Assembly (NCBI GenBank): GCA_001801345.1
Contig: MGXJ01000040.1
Span: forward strand, 1 to 7,470
DNA from: Gammaproteobacteria bacterium RBG_16_37_9
Lineage (GTDB): Bacteria > Pseudomonadota > Gammaproteobacteria > UBA9339
DNA: 7,470 bases
Reading direction: 5' to 3'
Under the pieces are notes generated by a model. The model saw nothing but the letters and a program-made list of their open reading frames with translations. It had not been told where the DNA came from and ran no database searches. The position numbers were made by a program, and so were the translations under genes. Of the stretch, positions 4,991 to 7,470 are shown in pieces; the first letter of the stretch is position 1, and every line of letters starts with the position of its first letter.

Positions 4991-7369
4991 TTATTTTTTC
5001 TTTTTTGGTTTATTTTTTAGAGATTGCGGCTTATGTTGTAATGCGATTTCTAATACTTGATCAATCCATTTTACCGGTTTTATGTCCAAATGTTGGGTAA
5101 TATTTTTAGGTAATTCTTTTAAATCTTTAATATTTTCTTCGGGAATAATTACGGTCTTAATGCCGCCACGCAAAGCAGCAAGTAATTTTTCTTTTAATCC
5201 GCCGATTTGTAATACCTCTCCACGAAGAGTAATTTCTCCGGTCATGGCAACATCAGCGTGCACTGGAATATTGGTTAATGCTGAAACTAAAGCGGTGCAC
5301 ATGCTGATGCCAGCGCTTGGTCCATCTTTTGGTGTGGCCCCTTCTGGCACATGGACATGGATGTCGGTTTTTTCGTAGAAGTCTTTTGCGATGCCCAAAG
5401 ATTGGCAACGACTACGAACTACAGTTAAGGCAGCATGAATTGATTCTTGCATGATTTCTCCCAAATGGCCGGTGTATATTGCTTTGCCTTTTCCTGGGAC
5501 GACCGCCACTTCAATAGTCAGTAAATCACCGCCGGTTTCGGTCCACGCAAGACCATGCACTTGGCCGATTTGGTCTTTATTTTCGGTTAAACCAAAATGA
5601 TAAACTTTTACTCCCAAATATTTTTCTATAGTGTCTTTATCAATTGTTTCTTTTTTATTTTCAGTCAGAATTTTTTTTACGACTTTGCGACAAATTTTGG
5701 AAATTTCACGCTCTAAATTACGCACACCAGCTTCACGGGTGTAGTAACGAATGATTTCTAAAATGCCGTCATTAGTAAAAATAATTTCGTCGGATTTAAG
5801 GCCGTTTTCCTTGATTTGTTTTGGAATTAAATATTTGATAGCGATGTTTAATTTTTCATCTTCAGTATAGCCAGCCAGTCTTATTACTTCCATACGATCA
5901 AGTAACGCTGGAGGGATATCTAAAGAATTTGCAGTGGCGATAAACATAACATCAGATAGGTCATAATCAACCTCAAGATAATGATCATTGAAGGCATGAT
6001 TTTGTTCTGGATCTAATACTTCGAGTAAAGCTGAAGCTGGATCACCGCGAAAGTCCATCGCCATTTTATCTACTTCATCTAACATGAATAAAGGATTGCG
6101 CACTTTAACTTTTGCCATCTTTTGTATAATTTTACCTGGAAGTGAGCCGATGTAGGTGCGTCTATGCCCACGAATTTCCGCTTCGTCCCGAATGCCGCCC
6201 AAAGATATACGAGCAAATTTACGCCCGGTAGCGCGAGCGATTGATTGCCCTAGTGATGTTTTGCCAACTCCTGGCGGGCCGACTAAACACAATATCGGGC
6301 CTTTAATTTTACGCACGCGATTTTGCACGGCTAAAAATTCAATAATACGCTCTTTAACTTTTTCTAAGCCATAATGGTCAGTCTCAAGAATTTCTTCGGC
6401 TTTAGTTAGGCTTTTATTAACTTTAGTTGTTTTTTTCCATGGAAGATCTAAAAGCCAATCAAGGTGATTACGCGAAACAGTGGCTTCGGCAGACATCGGT
6501 GGCATCAACTTCAATTTATTAAATTCTGCTAAGGCTTTTTCTTTGGCTTCGACACTAAACCCGGCTTTTTCTATTTTTACTTTTAACTTTTCCATTTCAG
6601 ATAGTGGTAGCCGCCCTTCGCTTATTTCATCTAATTCTTTTTGGACAGCTTTAAGTTTTTCATTTAAGTAAAACTCGCGCTGGGTTTTATCAAGTTGTGT
6701 TTTAACTCTGCTTTTTAATTTTTCTTCAACGTGTAGTACTTCAAGTTCATGCGATAATAGATTAGAGACGGTTTTTAGTCGTTGTTTGGTGTCTTGAGTT
6801 TCTAGAATTTTTTGTTTGTCCTCAAGTTTAAGCATTGGTAAATGGGCAGCAATAGCATCCGCTAAACGCCCAGGTTCATTGATGTTTGATAGAGCAGATA
6901 AAATTTCTGAAGGAACTTTAGGGTTTAATTTAATGTAGTCTTCAAATTTATTTAATAAAAAACGAATTAATGCTTCGCATTCATTGTCTCTATGTATGAT
7001 ATCTTCAAGGATTTCAATTTCGCTCATAAAAAGAGCTTCATTTTCTGATAGGTGCATAAGTCTGCCGCGGCTAATTCCTTCTGCTAGCACTTTGATGGTG
7101 CCATCTGGTAATTTCAGAACTTGTAAAATATTTGCAACAGTGCCTACGTTATAGATGTCTTGTGCTTTAGGATCTTCGTTTTTAGGGTCTTTTTGCGCTA
7201 CAAAAAATACTTGTTTGCCAGATGTGACGCTTACTTCTAGAGCTTTGATTGATTTGGGGCGGTTAATAAATAGCGGAATCACCATGTAAGGGTAAATTAC
7301 CGAATCTCGCAGCGGCAATAACGGCATCATGTCTTGCGATTCATCTTGCTTTTTAATAGGTTCATTCAT
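4991..7369 (-). CDS. lon: ATP-dependent protease Lon (LonA)
   Basis: Homohexameric cytoplasmic AAA+ serine protease that degrades misfolded proteins and unstable regulators, including many antitoxins. Its 792 aa is close to the 784 of E. coli. Order of domains: N-terminal substrate domain (about 13-210, opening LLPLRDSVIYPYMVIPLF); coiled linker (210-300, with KTQREFYLNEKLKAVQKEL); AAA+ module with Walker A GPPGVGKT (364-371), Walker B LFMLDEVD (427-434), sensor region ATANSLDIPPALLDRMEVI; and a C-terminal protease domain with the Ser-Lys dyad, S685 in PKDGPSAG and K728 in GGLKEKLLAA. All catalytic residues are present. The tail is strongly basic (KNKPKKKK). The ATG at 7369 follows the clpX stop by 12 bp. 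No clear Shine-Dalgarno is visible, so translation may depend on coupling to clpX. A heat-shock promoter candidate lies at 7414-7440. No HU gene follows, unlike in E. coli. Confidence 0.98.
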   Translation of the reverse strand: MNEPIKKQDESQDMMPLLPLRDSVIYPYMVIPLFINRPKSIKALEVSVTSGKQVFFVAQKDPKNEDPKAQDIYNVGTVANILQVLKLPDGTIKVLAEGISRGRLMHLSENEALFMSEIEILEDIIHRDNECEALIRFLLNKFEDYIKLNPKVPSEILSALSNINEPGRLADAIAAHLPMLKLEDKQKILETQDTKQRLKTVSNLLSHELEVLHVEEKLKSRVKTQLDKTQREFYLNEKLKAVQKELDEISEGRLPLSEMEKLKVKIEKAGFSVEAKEKALAEFNKLKLMPPMSAEATVSRNHLDWLLDLPWKKTTKVNKSLTKAEEILETDHYGLEKVKERIIEFLAVQNRVRKIKGPILCLVGPPGVGKTSLGQSIARATGRKFARISLGGIRDEAEIRGHRRTYIGSLPGKIIQKMAKVKVRNPLFMLDEVDKMAMDFRGDPASALLEVLDPEQNHAFNDHYLEVDYDLSDVMFIATANSLDIPPALLDRMEVIRLAGYTEDEKLNIAIKYLIPKQIKENGLKSDEIIFTNDGILEIIRYYTREAGVRNLEREISKICRKVVKKILTENKKETIDKDTIEKYLGVKVYHFGLTENKDQIGQVHGLAWTETGGDLLTIEVAVVPGKGKAIYTGHLGEIMQESIHAALTVVRSRCQSLGIAKDFYEKTDIHVHVPEGATPKDGPSAGISMCTALVSALTNIPVHADVAMTGEITLRGEVLQIGGLKEKLLAALRGGIKTVIIPEENIKDLKELPKNITQHLDIKPVKWIDQVLEIALQHKPQSLKNKPKKKK

Positions 7370-7381
7370 ATTAAGGCTTAA

Positions 7382-7470
7382 CTATGCTTTTTTTAACTCT
7401 TCGTTATAGACCAATATGGGGGCTTTTTTGCCGTTTACAACCTCTGTATCTATTATGATTTTACTTATAT
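7382..7470 (-). CDS. clpX: ClpX, ATP-dependent unfoldase, last 28 codons (5' end outside window)
   Basis: On the minus strand an open frame entering from the window edge reads ISKIIIDTEVV then NGKKAPILVYNEELKKA and stops at TAG (7382-7384). This fits the C-terminus of ClpX, where E. coli has VVIDESVIDGQSEPLLIYG. Position also fits: clpX immediately precedes lon in many gammaproteobacteria. ClpX is the AAA+ unfoldase that feeds ClpP. Its ATPase motifs lie outside the window. The fragment is short, so the call leans on this weak pattern plus gene order. Confidence 0.85.
   Translation of the reverse strand, partial: ISKIIIDTEVVNGKKAPILVYNEELKKA
7414..7440 (-). promoter_or_regulatory. Candidate sigma32 heat-shock promoter for lon, inside the clpX 3' end
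   Basis: On the minus strand TTGTAA (7435-7440) and CCCCATAT (7414-7421) are 13 bp apart. The sigma32 consensus is TTGAAA with CCCCAT-T at about this spacing, and lon is a classic heat-shock gene. A start near 7406 would give a leader of roughly 37 nt. The CCCCATA run also encodes the conserved Pro-Ile of ClpX, so coding constraint could explain part of the match. Confidence 0.5.

Noticed and set aside
5082..6671. Plus-strand open frames opposite lon (5082-5378, 6156-6374, 6480-6671)
   Set aside because: They are antisense shadows of the strongly conserved lon coding frame, with no family motifs or start signals of their own.

Overview
The window is AT-rich chromosomal DNA, most likely from a gammaproteobacterium. 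The reasons are a bacterial GlnRS of the E. coli type, the clpX-lon gene order, a complete PmbA/TldE, and a tRNA-Lys gene that encodes its own CCA. The AT bias and the scattered intergenic palindromes would suit a host-associated lineage such as the Legionellales. That is a guess from style, not from a marker gene.

Layout. Positions 2-802 (+) are the 3' half of glnS, cut by the window edge. Converging on it is an intact tRNA-Lys(UUU) gene at 823-898 (-), with a good sigma70-type promoter at 922-950. Positions 1230-3041 (+) hold a two-gene toxin-antitoxin operon of the AbiE type: an AbiEi-like winged-helix antitoxin, then an AbiEii-like nucleotidyltransferase toxin 12 bp downstream. The operon has its own promoter and a probable terminator. 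From 3042 to 3512 there is no gene. This stretch holds a second, truncated copy of the tRNA-Lys 5' half, a tandem 23-bp repeat and two hairpins. On the minus strand follow pmbA/tldE (3513-4844), a palindromic intergenic repeat, lon (4991-7369), and the last 28 codons of clpX (7382-7470), which run off the window.

The main observation is a perfect 41-bp direct repeat (861-901 and 3233-3273). It is exactly the 5' half of tRNA-Lys, from the anticodon loop to three bases upstream of the gene, and it brackets the toxin-antitoxin operon. This is how a tRNA-targeted integrated element looks. The roughly 2.37-kb segment carries no integrase, so it may be a remnant or a small island moved in trans. 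Unusually, the 5' half of the tRNA is duplicated, so the inserted segment now supplies the tRNA's promoter and 5' half. Inside the left end are three 11-bp tandem repeats, and one matching copy lies near the right end. These are candidate recombinase or regulator binding sites. A decayed further copy of the tRNA half (about 1078-1114) and the tandem repeat at 3264/3346 hint at more than one insertion or rearrangement here.

The minus-strand block is ordinary housekeeping protein quality control: ClpX unfoldase, Lon protease and the TldD/E protease subunit. lon follows clpX by 12 bp. The clpX 3' end also contains a good match to a sigma32 heat-shock promoter, so lon can probably be transcribed both by read-through and on its own under stress.
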